Shown here one piece after another: positions 1-8,247 of a DNA stretch of 24,118 nt (the first letter of the stretch is position 1; each line of letters opens with the position of its first letter). The position numbers and the translations under genes were made by a program. The notes under the pieces were generated by a model. It was not told the DNA's origin. It saw only the letters and a list, made by a program, of their open reading frames with translations, and ran no database searches. Source of the DNA: Candidatus Aminicenantota bacterium (GTDB taxonomy: Bacteria; Acidobacteriota; Aminicenantia; JAMOAD01); the NCBI GenBank assembly GCA_027061995.1, contig JAMOUT010000090.1, positions 1 to 24,118 on the forward strand. The letters run 5' to 3'.

Positions 1-6
1 GGATGG

Positions 7-51
7 AAAAAAATATTGAATATTCTTATTAATAATTCTTTTTCAAATATT
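7..51 (-). terminator. possible AU-rich terminator after the RNA ligase gene
   Basis: Read on the minus strand, an arm of about 9 bp at 42-51 pairs with 12-20 (AATATT, a one-base bulge, then GAA, against TTCAATATT). A run of T follows (A7 on the plus strand at 7-13). The position, about 70 nt past the RNA ligase stop, suits an intrinsic terminator. The stem is almost all A-U and the loop is about 20 nt, so this is a weak call. Confidence 0.28.
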
Positions 52-119
52 AGACTGAATAAGGATAATACATAAAATGATAAAAACATCGAAGATATTC
101 ATTCAAAGATAGACTGAAA

Positions 120-878
120 TTAGTCGAATTTATCCTGATTCTCCTCTTTGTCTTTCCCTTTTTTATCATAATCATATATCTCTATTTTATCCGAATAATA
201 CCATGGAAACATATCTCTTCTTAATTTAGCCATCCATGTTTTTCCTTCCGCTTTTCTTTTAAGATTATAAAACACCACTCCCTCCGCGAATACTTTATCT
301 TTCCATCCCATCTTAGAAGCCCTTTTTGTATAATATCTTGAAAAGAGCCAATCTTTAAACCATGAACTCCAATTATCAAAAGTTCTTTCATGCTCATCAA
401 ATGATTTGTATCTTAGCGAGTTAATTGCCTTTTCAAAAGGATACCATTCATGCAAATCGAGTTTATAAGGATTTCCCTGAACTTTCGGACCTATCAATTC
501 TCCCGCCTGTTCTCCATTCTCTTTAACATATCCTTTCCCGATTGCCATGAAAATCCCTTCCATGATAAATGCTTTACCCTTAATTATTTGCAGAGGATCA
601 ATAATATTCAATCTGTTTTGAACAGTTATAAGTCTTCCGTTCTCAGTTAATATTTTGACATTTGTTCCATTAAGTTTTTCAACTGCGAATGTTTCAGAAT
701 CTTCAAAAACCCATTCATAACCGGGATTGATTCTATCAACAACAAGATAAACTTCGGGATTTCTCATCCCGAGTTTTCTCCCCTCTTTTTTCCACTGATC
801 TTTATTGACCTTAAAAGTTTGCCTTATAAAGGGACAATATAATTTGGGAAAATCTGATAATAATCTTTTTTCTTCCAT
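120..878 (-). CDS. RNA ligase family protein (ATP-dependent nucleotidyltransferase, Rnl2-like)
   Basis: A 252-residue covalent nucleotidyltransferase that probably seals RNA ends through a lysyl-AMP intermediate. Motif I is K68-L-N-G-T-N, which resembles the KxHGTN of T4 Rnl2 more than the KxDG of DNA ligases. A motif III-like stretch is FIMEGIF (about 105-111), motif IV is EGVVF (199-203) and motif V is MAKLRR with K218. A conserved-looking GPKVQGNPYKL segment lies at about 130-140. There is no OB fold or extra C-terminal domain of any size; the protein ends in a charged tail. The ATG has no Shine-Dalgarno site and sits 5 nt after a -10-like box, suggesting a leaderless transcript. It lies 40 nt after gmhB on the same strand. 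RNA repair is inferred; the substrate is unknown. Confidence 0.8.
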   Translation of the reverse strand: MEEKRLLSDFPKLYCPFIRQTFKVNKDQWKKEGRKLGMRNPEVYLVVDRINPGYEWVFEDSETFAVEKLNGTNVKILTENGRLITVQNRLNIIDPLQIIKGKAFIMEGIFMAIGKGYVKENGEQAGELIGPKVQGNPYKLDLHEWYPFEKAINSLRYKSFDEHERTFDNWSSWFKDWLFSRYYTKRASKMGWKDKVFAEGVVFYNLKRKAEGKTWMAKLRRDMFPWYYSDKIEIYDYDKKGKDKEENQDKFD

Positions 879-883
879 ATATA

Positions 884-912
884 AAAATACTATTTTTTTT
901 ATAAAATATCAA
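884..912 (-). promoter_or_regulatory. putative leaderless promoter of the RNA ligase gene
   Basis: On the minus strand TTGATA (907-912) is followed by 17 nt and TATTTT (884-889), then 5 nt and the ATG at 878. A start 6-7 nt after the -10 box would fall on the start codon. No purine-rich ribosome-binding site precedes the ATG. The -10 box matches consensus only moderately in a very AT-rich stretch. Confidence 0.5.
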
Positions 913-918
913 GTATTT

Positions 919-1470
919 TTATTTATTTAAAATATATTCCACCGCTTTTAAAAGATTATCGATAACTTTTACCTGTTCGGAATATTCTTTATTTTTCAAT
1001 TTTTCGTTTTCCTCTTTTCCTTTGCCCGTTAGGACAAGGAGAGGCTTAATTCCCGTATTAATCCCAAGCTCTATATCCGAGAGTTTATCTCCTATAATAA
1101 ATGATTTATTTAAATCAATATTAAACTCTTTTTCAGCTTCCTCAATCATACCGGGAGCCGGTTTTCTTCTCCTTGATTTTTCATCGGGATGAGACGGACA
1201 ATAGTATATCTTATCAATTTTAGCTTTCTCTTCTTTATATATCTCACTTTTTAATTTTTCATGTATTTTGGCAAGGTCTTCGTGATTATAATATCCTCTA
1301 CTAATACCAGACTGGTTTGTTACGATAATAACAAGATACTTTGCATCATTAAGCATTTTTATAGCTTTTGCGGCAAATGGATATATAATAAGTTCATCCT
1401 CGGATTTAACATAATTCGTATCTATATTAATGGTTCCGTCTCTATCGAGAAATACAGCCCTATTTTTCAT
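919..1470 (-). CDS. gmhB: HAD-family phosphatase, D-glycero-D-manno-heptose-1,7-bisphosphate 7-phosphatase-like
   Basis: A 183-residue HAD hydrolase of GmhB/histidinol-phosphatase type. Motif I is FLDRDGTIN with nucleophile D9 and acid/base D11, motif II is VTNQSG (about 50-55) and motif III/IV is IIGDKLSDIE (about 125-134). GmhB removes the 7-phosphate from heptose bisphosphate in ADP-heptose synthesis for LPS inner core. The usual zinc site is mostly missing: C91 and H94 (CPSHP) are present, but the CxC before RKPxPGM is replaced by S-R-R. The start overlaps the end of the heptosyltransferase gene by 11 nt, indicating translational coupling and a shared pathway. A polynucleotide 3'-phosphatase role is a less likely alternative, raised only by the adjacent RNA ligase. 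Confidence 0.82.
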   Translation of the reverse strand: MKNRAVFLDRDGTINIDTNYVKSEDELIIYPFAAKAIKMLNDAKYLVIIVTNQSGISRGYYNHEDLAKIHEKLKSEIYKEEKAKIDKIYYCPSHPDEKSRRRKPAPGMIEEAEKEFNIDLNKSFIIGDKLSDIELGINTGIKPLLVLTGKGKEENEKLKNKEYSEQVKVIDNLLKAVEYILNK

Positions 1471-2452
1471 TTAAAAACTCCTCTCCCGCTTTTATAACTT
1501 CTTCCGGTTTTATTAAATCCATACAAAGTTTTAGTTTATACGGGCAAACTCTTTTTTTACATGGTGAACAATATGTTTTATGAAATATTATTTTTCTATT
1601 GGTATTATACGGATAAGTGCTTGTAGGTGAAGTTGAACCGAAAAGACCTATTGTAGGCACCCCGAGAGCATTTGCTACATGCATCAGACCCGAATCATTG
1701 GAGATAAAAAGATTCATCCGTTTAATTAATGCCATAGCTTGTCTTAAATCTGTTTCTCCGCAAAGGTTAAGAGATTTGACGGTGGACGCTCTGACACAAT
1801 CCTGATAATCTCCGGAACCGCCGAAATAAAAAATTCGAGCATTATATTTTTTTTCAAAAGATTCAGCAACTTCTTTGAATCTTTCGGGGAACCATTTTTT
1901 TGAGTCTCCGAACGATGCTCCCGAAGCAAAACCTATTTTGATTCTGTTTTTATAAGTTTTAAGAAAAAGCTCGGCTTTATTGTCCTCCTCTTCCGAAAGA
2001 TAAAGTTCTATATTCTCGGATTTTTTAATTTTTAAACCCGAGTCTCTTAAAAGATGAAGATAATAATCGGAAAAATGATAATCATAAGAAAAATTCGGTT
2101 TAATCCTTTCGGTTAATAAAAATCCTCTCCCGTCTCTATTATAACCTATCCTGTTTTTAATATTTGCCATATAAAAGACAAGAGCTGAAATAAATGAATT
2201 AGGGAAAAGATAACCGATATTGAAATTTTGTTTTTTTATCGTTTTGATAAATTTCAACTCATTAAAGACCCCTTTCCCGCGAATCTTTATCAGAGAATTA
2301 ATCCCCGGATAATTCTCAAAAATATCAATTGCCGGAATTCTTCCGAGTAAATGAATTTTACTGTTCGGAAAATTATTTTTTATGATTTCAAGAGAGGGTA
2401 TAAACATTACCGCATCCCCAATCCAATTGGGGATGCGGATTATTATTTTCAT
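1460..2452 (-). CDS. waaF: ADP-heptose:LPS heptosyltransferase (GT9), WaaF-like
   Basis: A 330-residue GT9 glycosyltransferase that adds heptose to the LPS inner core on the cytoplasmic face of the inner membrane. The N-terminus has the GT9 signature RIPNWIGDAVMFIPSL (about 6-21). The C-terminal nucleotide-sugar fold shows NDSGLMHVANALGVPTIGLFG (starting near 252) followed by the S/T-P stretch. A Cys-rich segment CSPCKKRVCPYKLKLC (about 294-309) is typical of the WaaF branch. Length is normal for the family. It ends inside gmhB and begins 25 nt after the small exported protein, so it belongs to the ompA-like operon. No close Shine-Dalgarno site is visible; a weak TTGAAA, 18 nt, TAAAAA array lies 7 nt before the ATG. 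Confidence 0.88.
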   Translation of the reverse strand: MKIIIRIPNWIGDAVMFIPSLEIIKNNFPNSKIHLLGRIPAIDIFENYPGINSLIKIRGKGVFNELKFIKTIKKQNFNIGYLFPNSFISALVFYMANIKNRIGYNRDGRGFLLTERIKPNFSYDYHFSDYYLHLLRDSGLKIKKSENIELYLSEEEDNKAELFLKTYKNRIKIGFASGASFGDSKKWFPERFKEVAESFEKKYNARIFYFGGSGDYQDCVRASTVKSLNLCGETDLRQAMALIKRMNLFISNDSGLMHVANALGVPTIGLFGSTSPTSTYPYNTNRKIIFHKTYCSPCKKRVCPYKLKLCMDLIKPEEVIKAGEEFLNEK

Positions 2453-2477
2453 TAAATATTTTTTATCTCTTTATCCC

Positions 2478-2822
2478 CTATTTTTTCAAATAAAAATAAC
2501 CCATAACCAAATTATTATTATGATAAAATGAGATTCTAAAATATTCTTTCCCTTTTAAAACCTGTTTTTTAACACCTTTAAAAGAATATTTAACCGGTTT
2601 TACAACTGCCAACTCTTTTAAAACAAGGTTTCCCTTTTTGAAAAGGGAAAAATAGTAATTTCCGTTTTCTTCATTAACTTTCACTTTATACCTGCCTGCT
2701 TTATACACTTGACCTTTATGGACAAAAGAGGGAAAATACACATTCCCAATATTCCTTTCATAAGAAAAAAGGAAAAATGTTAAAACAACTATCGTTATAA
2801 AAACTATAATAATTTTTTTCAT
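2478..2822 (-). CDS. small exported protein of unknown function
   Basis: A 114-residue protein with a signal peptide or membrane anchor (about residues 1-20, MKKIIIVFITIVVL...), followed by about 95 residues rich in Lys, Tyr and Val. The sequence VYKAGRYKVKV...YYFSLFKKGNLVLKE suggests alternating beta strands, a small beta-sandwich in the periplasm. No lipobox Cys or catalytic motif is visible and I do not recognise the family. The ATG is supported by GGAGGA at a good distance. It lies 15 nt after the OmpA-like gene and 25 nt before the heptosyltransferase gene, so it is probably co-transcribed with envelope genes. Confidence 0.72.
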   Translation of the reverse strand: MKKIIIVFITIVVLTFFLFSYERNIGNVYFPSFVHKGQVYKAGRYKVKVNEENGNYYFSLFKKGNLVLKELAVVKPVKYSFKGVKKQVLKGKEYFRISFYHNNNLVMGYFYLKK

Positions 2823-2837
2823 AATCTTCCTCCGATA

Positions 2838-4136
2838 TTACCTTTTTTTAATATAAGCTCTTCTGTTAAATCTCCTTGTTTCCTCTGTTGTATTATCATA
2901 TTTGGGATTTTCCTCTCCATAACTTATGGTCTGGAATCTTGCGGGCTCTATCCCGTTGGAGATAAGAAAATCTTTAACAGCTTGTGCTCTTTTCTCACCA
3001 AGAGCAAGATTATAAGCATTAGTGCCTATATTACAGGTGTGTCCTTCTATCACCACATTAAGTTCGGGGTGTGCTTTCAAGTCCTTTACTTCTTTTAGAA
3101 GGATTGTTTTTGCTTCTTCCGTTAATTCATAACTGTCAAAGGCAAAATAGGTATCTTCAAAAGACAAAGGTTTAACAACAGGTTTGGGAGGAGGAGGTGT
3201 TTCCTTTTCCTCTTTTATAACAGGAATGGGTTTAACCTCTTTCACTACCTTCTCTTTAATCGCTTCGGGAACGGAATTATAAACTATGGAAACGGCTCCA
3301 CCTTGGGAGGTAGCAAGACCGTCGGTAAAGAGAAGATTCTTTTTATAAGCGATATTTATCTTCCAATTTTTATTCAGAAGAAATTGAAAACCAGCCCATA
3401 CATCAAAACAATCTTCTTGATTTGCTTCCGAGTTCATATATTTTGTGTAAAGAGCTGTTCCGATAAGATATACTCTGTTGCTGAGTCTGTATTGTCCTCC
3501 GGCAGCGAAAGTGAATTCATCGGTTAGAATATCACTTGCCGTAGGGACTACAAAGGTTGTCAGATTTTTCTGCATGTAATTGATATAATCCGTTTTATTG
3601 AGTCTTCCGTTAAAAGTATATCCGAGGTTTACGGAAAAAATCCCTGTTTTACTTTTTTTGGTAGATACTATCAGGTTTCCGCCGAAAGCCGGCTTTGTTG
3701 TCGTAACAGCAACATCCTTGTCGGACATGGGCATTGAGATAAAACCTCGAACAGCAAAATTATCGGATAATGAAAATTTTAAACCGAAGTCCGCATAACC
3801 AACTCCCTGATAAAATCCTTCGTGGGCATAAGGAGTTCCATTATAATAGGAATCTTTCAAATTATCAGGGTCAACTCTTCTCAGAAAATTGATTCTGCCG
3901 CCGATTTCAAGATTATCGGTTAGTCCGTAACCAAAGCTAATATAGAAATCATTAATATCCGTATCCTGCTTTTGTCTGTCAATATTATCAAGTCCGAGAG
4001 AGAATTGATAATTTCCTTTCATTATCGAATTAGCATAAAAGAGTTTGAACAAACCGGAATTTCCATATTCGGAAGATATCAGAACCAAAGGTGAGATTAG
4101 TAAAATAACTAAAATAAATAAAATAAATTTCTTCAT
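2838..4136 (-). CDS. OmpA-family outer-membrane protein (beta-barrel plus peptidoglycan-binding domain)
   Basis: A 432-residue protein. Residues 1-21 form a signal peptide ending ISS. About 25-290 look like an outer-membrane beta-barrel: alternating hydrophobic strands with repeated FGYGLTDN / GLKFSLSDN / GGQYRLSNR turns. Residues 300-322 form a Pro/Lys/Glu linker (TPPPPKP). About 325-432 form an OmpA/MotB C-terminal domain with FDSYEL, IEGHTCNIG, YNLALGEKRA and FNRRAYI. This domain type binds peptidoglycan non-covalently and ties the outer membrane to the wall. GHTCNIG has Cys where GHTD is usual. A GAGGTGA ribosome-binding site supports the ATG. It leads an operon with a small exported protein, waaF and gmhB. 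Confidence 0.9.
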   Translation of the reverse strand: MKKFILFILVILLISPLVLISSEYGNSGLFKLFYANSIMKGNYQFSLGLDNIDRQKQDTDINDFYISFGYGLTDNLEIGGRINFLRRVDPDNLKDSYYNGTPYAHEGFYQGVGYADFGLKFSLSDNFAVRGFISMPMSDKDVAVTTTKPAFGGNLIVSTKKSKTGIFSVNLGYTFNGRLNKTDYINYMQKNLTTFVVPTASDILTDEFTFAAGGQYRLSNRVYLIGTALYTKYMNSEANQEDCFDVWAGFQFLLNKNWKINIAYKKNLLFTDGLATSQGGAVSIVYNSVPEAIKEKVVKEVKPIPVIKEEKETPPPPKPVVKPLSFEDTYFAFDSYELTEEAKTILLKEVKDLKAHPELNVVIEGHTCNIGTNAYNLALGEKRAQAVKDFLISNGIEPARFQTISYGEENPKYDNTTEETRRFNRRAYIKKR

Positions 4137-4164
4137 TCTTCACCTCATTAATTAATCTAATTTA

Positions 4165-4193
4165 ATTATAGATTAAAAATATTTTTTTTTCAA
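4165..4193 (-). promoter_or_regulatory. sigma-70-type promoter of the ompA-like/waaF/gmhB operon
   Basis: On the minus strand TTGAAA (4188-4193), a 17-nt spacer and a perfect TATAAT (4165-4170) lie about 28 nt before the OmpA-like ATG. This leaves a short leader carrying the GAGGTGA ribosome-binding site, in contrast to the SD-less promoters elsewhere. The -35 box overlaps the last codon of the upstream kinase gene. Confidence 0.72.
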
Positions 4194-5329
4194 TAGTTTT
4201 TCTTTTTTTTGTCTTCCGATATTCTATTTTCTATCTTTCTGATAATGTAATTGTTGATTTCTTCAGGAGATTGATCGGCTGATATAAAATGGATATCTCT
4301 TCCACAAAAATCAAAATAGTTTTCCCTGACTTTTTCAAGAAATTTTTTATTTTCAAAAAGGGGATCTTTTTTCCTGAAACTGATTCTTTCCCATGAATCA
4401 TTTACGGATATATCAAGGATAATTGCTATTTCCGGTGGAGAGCAAATCCTCAAATTATCCCTCAAAATCCTCTTCTTATCAATTCCTCGCTCACCTTGAT
4501 ACGAGTATGTTGAATGATAGTATCTGTCAAGAAGAACTATATACCGTTTTTTTAAATATGGTAAAAGATTATTATTAAAATCATATTCCCTGTCTTTCAA
4601 AAAGAGTTCATATTGCTCTTTTGGTGTTAAACTATCTTTTATTTTTGCTTTTTCACGGATAATTTTACCCCATTTTGAATCTGATGGTTCTCTGAATTTA
4701 ATAACTTTTCTCCCGCTCTTTTTCAAATAATCATATGCCATATTAATTTGCGTGCTTTTCCCTGAGCCATCAATCCCTTCAAAAACAACAAGATATCCAG
4801 GGTATGACAATCTTTTTTTCGAGTGCTTAAAAAAGATGGAGAGTGGTGTTATGAAATCATCGAAACCAATCTCTTCCCCTTCAAGATAGAGAAAAATATG
4901 TTTAATGGATTTATCTGTAAATTGTTGTTTTATTTTATTTATGAAATCATATAATCGGGTGAACCCAACTCTGTTTTTTTTATAATCCTTGACAATGGAT
5001 TTAAGTTCTTTACTATTGTATCGTTCGATATTGTTAACTTTATTTATCCATCTGTTATCAGTGGTAATAGCAACTTTTTTACCTTTTATATTATTAAGAT
5101 AAAATTCAACCTCGGCAGGTAAATTAAACACGGATAAATCCATACTTTCCGTATTCATTTTATAATAATTATAATGAGGTGATAATGATAAATCAAAGAT
5201 ATGATTCAAATGATGGTTTATTTTATTTGAATTTATAATCCATAAATTATCTTTATTCCATCTTTTTGATTGATGAAATTTTGCCGTGTTGGAAACCACA
5301 TTATTAAAAAAAATAGCATAATCTTTCAT
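4190..5329 (-). CDS. dTMP-kinase-like P-loop kinase with an unknown N-terminal domain
   Basis: A 379-residue fusion. The C-terminal half (about 178-370) is a thymidylate-kinase-type P-loop domain: FEGIDGSGKST (P-loop 185-193), FREPSDSKWGKIIRE (about 212-226) in place of the usual REPGGT stretch, LLDRYYHSTYSYQG (DRY 268-270) and a lid FRKKDP (about 318-323). Such kinases phosphorylate dTMP or related nucleotides. The first 177 residues match nothing I recognise; they are rich in Asn, Lys and aromatics, with KKVAITTDNRW (about 84-94) and KHIFLYLEGEE (about 143-153). A normal Tmk is about 200-215 residues, so the N-terminal half is an added domain. It lies 46 nt after the aminotransferase gene and may share its transcript. 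The ribosome-binding site is weak. Confidence 0.75.
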   Translation of the reverse strand: MKDYAIFFNNVVSNTAKFHQSKRWNKDNLWIINSNKINHHLNHIFDLSLSPHYNYYKMNTESMDLSVFNLPAEVEFYLNNIKGKKVAITTDNRWINKVNNIERYNSKELKSIVKDYKKNRVGFTRLYDFINKIKQQFTDKSIKHIFLYLEGEEIGFDDFITPLSIFFKHSKKRLSYPGYLVVFEGIDGSGKSTQINMAYDYLKKSGRKVIKFREPSDSKWGKIIREKAKIKDSLTPKEQYELFLKDREYDFNNNLLPYLKKRYIVLLDRYYHSTYSYQGERGIDKKRILRDNLRICSPPEIAIILDISVNDSWERISFRKKDPLFENKKFLEKVRENYFDFCGRDIHFISADQSPEEINNYIIRKIENRISEDKKKKNY

Positions 5330-5375
5330 TACATATCCATTTTAAATATCTATAAATTTTTATATATTTATTAAC

Positions 5376-6635
5376 TTACGGGAAAACCACTGAATCTCCG
5401 AACTTTTTATTTTTAATCTCTTCTTCATATTCTTTTATTGCATTAGCAAGTCTTTTTATCCCCTCTTCAATGTTTTCTTTTGTTGCATAAGAAAAATTCA
5501 ATCTGAAAGAATTTTTACATTTTGCTTGGGGATGAAATGCCTCCCCTATGACAAATGCCACTTTTTTATCAATGGCTTTTAGAAATAGTTCCCTCGAATC
5601 CATATATTCCGGTAGATTAACCCAAAGAAATAAGCCTCCTTCAGGGTGAGTCCATGATAACCCTTCCAATTTAGGCATAAATTTTTCAAGGCTTGAAAGC
5701 ATTTTATCTCTTTTTTCCATATAATCCTTTCTTATAATATTAATTTGTTTTTCCAAATAGCCCCTTTTAAGGTATTCATAAGTGATTGATTGTGTGAAAG
5801 GGGATGTGCAAAGATCAGCCGCTTGTTTTGCCATTATTATTTTTTCTATCAATTCCTTAGGCCCCACTATCCATCCTAATCTGAACCCCGGAGCAAAAAT
5901 TTTTGAAAATGTAAAAAGTGAAATAACTCTATCGCTGTTATCAAGTGTTATCATTGGAGTTATGCTATTCCCTGAATATCGGAGCTGTCTGTAAGGGGTA
6001 TCCTCAATAACAATGAGATCATATCTTTCAGCTATATCCAAAATCCTTTTTCTTCTCTCCTCCGAGGTTGTAATTCCCGCAGGATTTTGAAAATCCGGGA
6101 TTATGTATATTAGTTTTAATTTATCTGAAAAACCTTTATCAATTAGTGTCTTTATGTTTGCTTCAAGACTTTCGGGAAGAATCCCGTCTTTATCAGATTT
6201 AACGGCAACCATGTTGGCACCGTAAGAATTAAAAGCTTGAATTCCTCCAACATAGGTGGGTTCTTCCACAAAAACAAAATCTTTTCTATTAAGAAATATT
6301 TTCGCGACCAAATCCAATGCTTGCTGAGATGCTGATACAATCAGGATGTTATCTACGGTTGTTTCTATCCCTTCATCTTTCATATGTCTGACTAATTCCT
6401 CTTTTAATCTTGTATCACCTTCGGTAGGACCATATTGCAAAGCGATTTTACCCTCTTTTTCAAGAATATAATCTGTAACATCTTTAACCTCTTCAATAGG
6501 AAAAAGATCGGGAGCCGGAAGCCCTCCTGCGAAAGATATTATTCCGGGAATTCTTGTTACTTTTAATAATTCCCTTATTTCACTTCTTTTCAAGCCAATA
6601 GCATTTTTTGAAAAAAGTTTTTCATAATTAATCAT
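5376..6635 (-). CDS. PLP-dependent aminotransferase (class I/II, aminoadipate/LysN-like)
   Basis: A 419-residue fold-type I aminotransferase. Visible features are ISFAGGLPAPDLFP (about 33-46), YGPTEGDTRLKEEL (about 68-81), PTYVGG, PDFQNPAGIT (about 180-189), EDTPYRQLRY and the PLP lysine K245 in FTFSKIFAPGFRLGW. R378-type arginine is near NSFRLNFSY at the C-terminus. This pattern is that of the LysN/aminoadipate/aromatic group and of the MocR aminotransferase domain, but no DNA-binding domain is attached. The amino donor and acceptor cannot be read from sequence. GGAGGA precedes the ATG; the gene begins 16 nt after the glycoside hydrolase stop, so the two are probably co-transcribed although no pathway link is evident. 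Confidence 0.86.
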   Translation of the reverse strand: MINYEKLFSKNAIGLKRSEIRELLKVTRIPGIISFAGGLPAPDLFPIEEVKDVTDYILEKEGKIALQYGPTEGDTRLKEELVRHMKDEGIETTVDNILIVSASQQALDLVAKIFLNRKDFVFVEEPTYVGGIQAFNSYGANMVAVKSDKDGILPESLEANIKTLIDKGFSDKLKLIYIIPDFQNPAGITTSEERRKRILDIAERYDLIVIEDTPYRQLRYSGNSITPMITLDNSDRVISLFTFSKIFAPGFRLGWIVGPKELIEKIIMAKQAADLCTSPFTQSITYEYLKRGYLEKQINIIRKDYMEKRDKMLSSLEKFMPKLEGLSWTHPEGGLFLWVNLPEYMDSRELFLKAIDKKVAFVIGEAFHPQAKCKNSFRLNFSYATKENIEEGIKRLANAIKEYEEEIKNKKFGDSVVFP

Positions 6636-6650
6636 ACTATTCCTCCGTTT

Positions 6651-8126
6651 TTATCTGTTAATTAATAATTTAAGATTCAGCGTATATATTAAATCAAATA
6701 AACTTCTGTTAATTGTTGTTTTTTCATATATATTTAAAAGGGTAATCGCTCTTTTAATCTTCTGTTTTAATTCCTGTTTTTTACTGACTTTTTCAAGTGT
6801 TTTTAAAAAAATATCGGTTCTTCGGATAAGATTATCCGGTAAATCTTTATCAACTCCTTTATCAAAAACATTAAATACTTCATCTGTCCATAAATAGAGG
6901 AGTTTCCTTAATTCTTTTTTTAGCTTTGGATTTTGGTTTATAATCTTATAAAATTCCTCACTTAATGAATAATATAATTTAATATTGTCTCTTGCGGTAT
7001 TGTATTTTGTTCCGTAAATTTCATCCCTTATATATCTCCCTTTCCTTATCGTCTCTCTATCAAAAGGGATGATATATTTATATGCGCAAATTTTCTTTTG
7101 ATTATTGTTATTATCATCGTCTCCTATATAATCTGATTCATTTGCAATAAAATTTTTGTATGTATAATAAGCTTTCTTAGGTGTATTATTACTTTTGAGT
7201 ATGCCGTAATACGAGACATCTTCTATATCTTTAATCTCATAAAAGAAAATTTTATCAACCGAGGATGAATTTAAAACTTTCTTAAGTATATTCAAATAGT
7301 GTTCCGCCTGCTGATCTTCGGTTATATTTGTGGTAGGCCAACCTGTTTCTGTTAACCAAAAATCTTTTCCGCCACACCCCGTAATATTTAAAATATGCAT
7401 AACCGAATCATAAACAACATCCCCTTTTTCAATTTTATCCATAATCGCTTGCGCCCCTTTACTATCGTATATATGCATGGAAATGATATCTATGTATTTT
7501 TTCCCCATATTTAAAACAGGGGTAAGATATGTATCCCATCTGCTACCGGGGGATGTCAGATATGTTATATCCGGTGCGACTATTTTAGAGTTAGAATCTA
7601 TTGCTTTTATGGTATTAACCGCCGGAATTAAAATATCGTTAACATATGTTCGAGGTGAGCCTTTAAAAAAATCATCAACATTAGGCTCATTCCAAATACT
7701 CCAATATTTTATTTTGCCTTTGTATCTTTTTGTGGTAACGGAGATAAAATTTGTCCAATATTTTGTTTTTAAAGGGGGAAAATTTTTGCTTTTTCCGCCG
7801 TTTGCCCAACTTGGGGTATCTCCTAAGATTGCAAGGATTTTCAAACCATTATTTATTGCATAATGAACAACCCTATCAACATTCCCGAAGTTATAATGTC
7901 CCCTTCTTGATTCGATATCAGCCCAACTTACATCAATCCTTATCCACCCTATATTAGCCTCTTTTACTTTTGCAAGAACAGTATTATTCCAAAGATGAAC
8001 ATTTATACCGTAATTATCGGAAGAGGAATAAGCAGGCAAACCGACTAATAGTAGAATAAATATTAAAATAAAATAATTTAAGTTAAATTTGGATTGATTG
8101 TTCTTTTTAGGTTGATTTGTTTTCAT
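6651..8126 (-). CDS. exported glycoside hydrolase, clan A (GH39/GH5-like), with helical C-terminal extension
   Basis: A 491-residue protein from the ATG at 8126. A short basic N-terminus precedes a hydrophobic segment (about 15-30) ending PAYSSS, a signal peptide. About 35-325 form a TIM-barrel glycosidase: IRIDVSWADIE, GDTPSWANGG, WSIWNEPN with acid/base E147, and WLTETGWPT with nucleophile E260. Residues about 340-491 are a Lys-rich helical region of unknown function, separated by an Asp/Asn linker (GDDDNNNNQ). Possible roles include exopolysaccharide hydrolysis, as for PslG. An in-frame TTG at 8141 is less likely because the ATG lies 5 nt after a good -10 box. There is no Shine-Dalgarno site. 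First gene of an operon with the aminotransferase. Confidence 0.82.
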   Translation of the reverse strand: MKTNQPKKNNQSKFNLNYFILIFILLLVGLPAYSSSDNYGINVHLWNNTVLAKVKEANIGWIRIDVSWADIESRRGHYNFGNVDRVVHYAINNGLKILAILGDTPSWANGGKSKNFPPLKTKYWTNFISVTTKRYKGKIKYWSIWNEPNVDDFFKGSPRTYVNDILIPAVNTIKAIDSNSKIVAPDITYLTSPGSRWDTYLTPVLNMGKKYIDIISMHIYDSKGAQAIMDKIEKGDVVYDSVMHILNITGCGGKDFWLTETGWPTTNITEDQQAEHYLNILKKVLNSSSVDKIFFYEIKDIEDVSYYGILKSNNTPKKAYYTYKNFIANESDYIGDDDNNNNQKKICAYKYIIPFDRETIRKGRYIRDEIYGTKYNTARDNIKLYYSLSEEFYKIINQNPKLKKELRKLLYLWTDEVFNVFDKGVDKDLPDNLIRRTDIFLKTLEKVSKKQELKQKIKRAITLLNIYEKTTINRSLFDLIYTLNLKLLINR

Positions 8127-8131
8127 AAAAA

Positions 8132-8160
8132 AGTATATCAACTAATAATCATTCAGTCAA
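8132..8160 (-). promoter_or_regulatory. putative leaderless promoter of the glycoside hydrolase operon
   Basis: On the minus strand TTGACT (8155-8160), 17 nt, TATACT (8132-8137), then five T and the ATG at 8126. Each box is 5 of 6 to consensus. Normal start-site spacing puts the first nucleotide on the A of the ATG. This also argues against the in-frame TTG at 8141, which would lie inside the promoter. Confidence 0.68.
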
Positions 8161-8247
8161 TTGGAAATATCCTTTACAGAGCCTTGATTAACAGACTCCT
8201 TTTATTTCAATTGTTTTATTAACAGCTCTTAAAACATTGATATGATT

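Noticed and set aside
1-75. Open frame from the left edge to a TAA at 73-75, possibly the end of an incoming gene
   Set aside because: Only 24 codons of AT-rich sequence with no recognisable motif; cannot be separated from chance.
7477-7863. 128-codon frame opposite the glycoside hydrolase
   Set aside because: Antisense to a gene with clear catalytic motifs; no initiation signals of its own.
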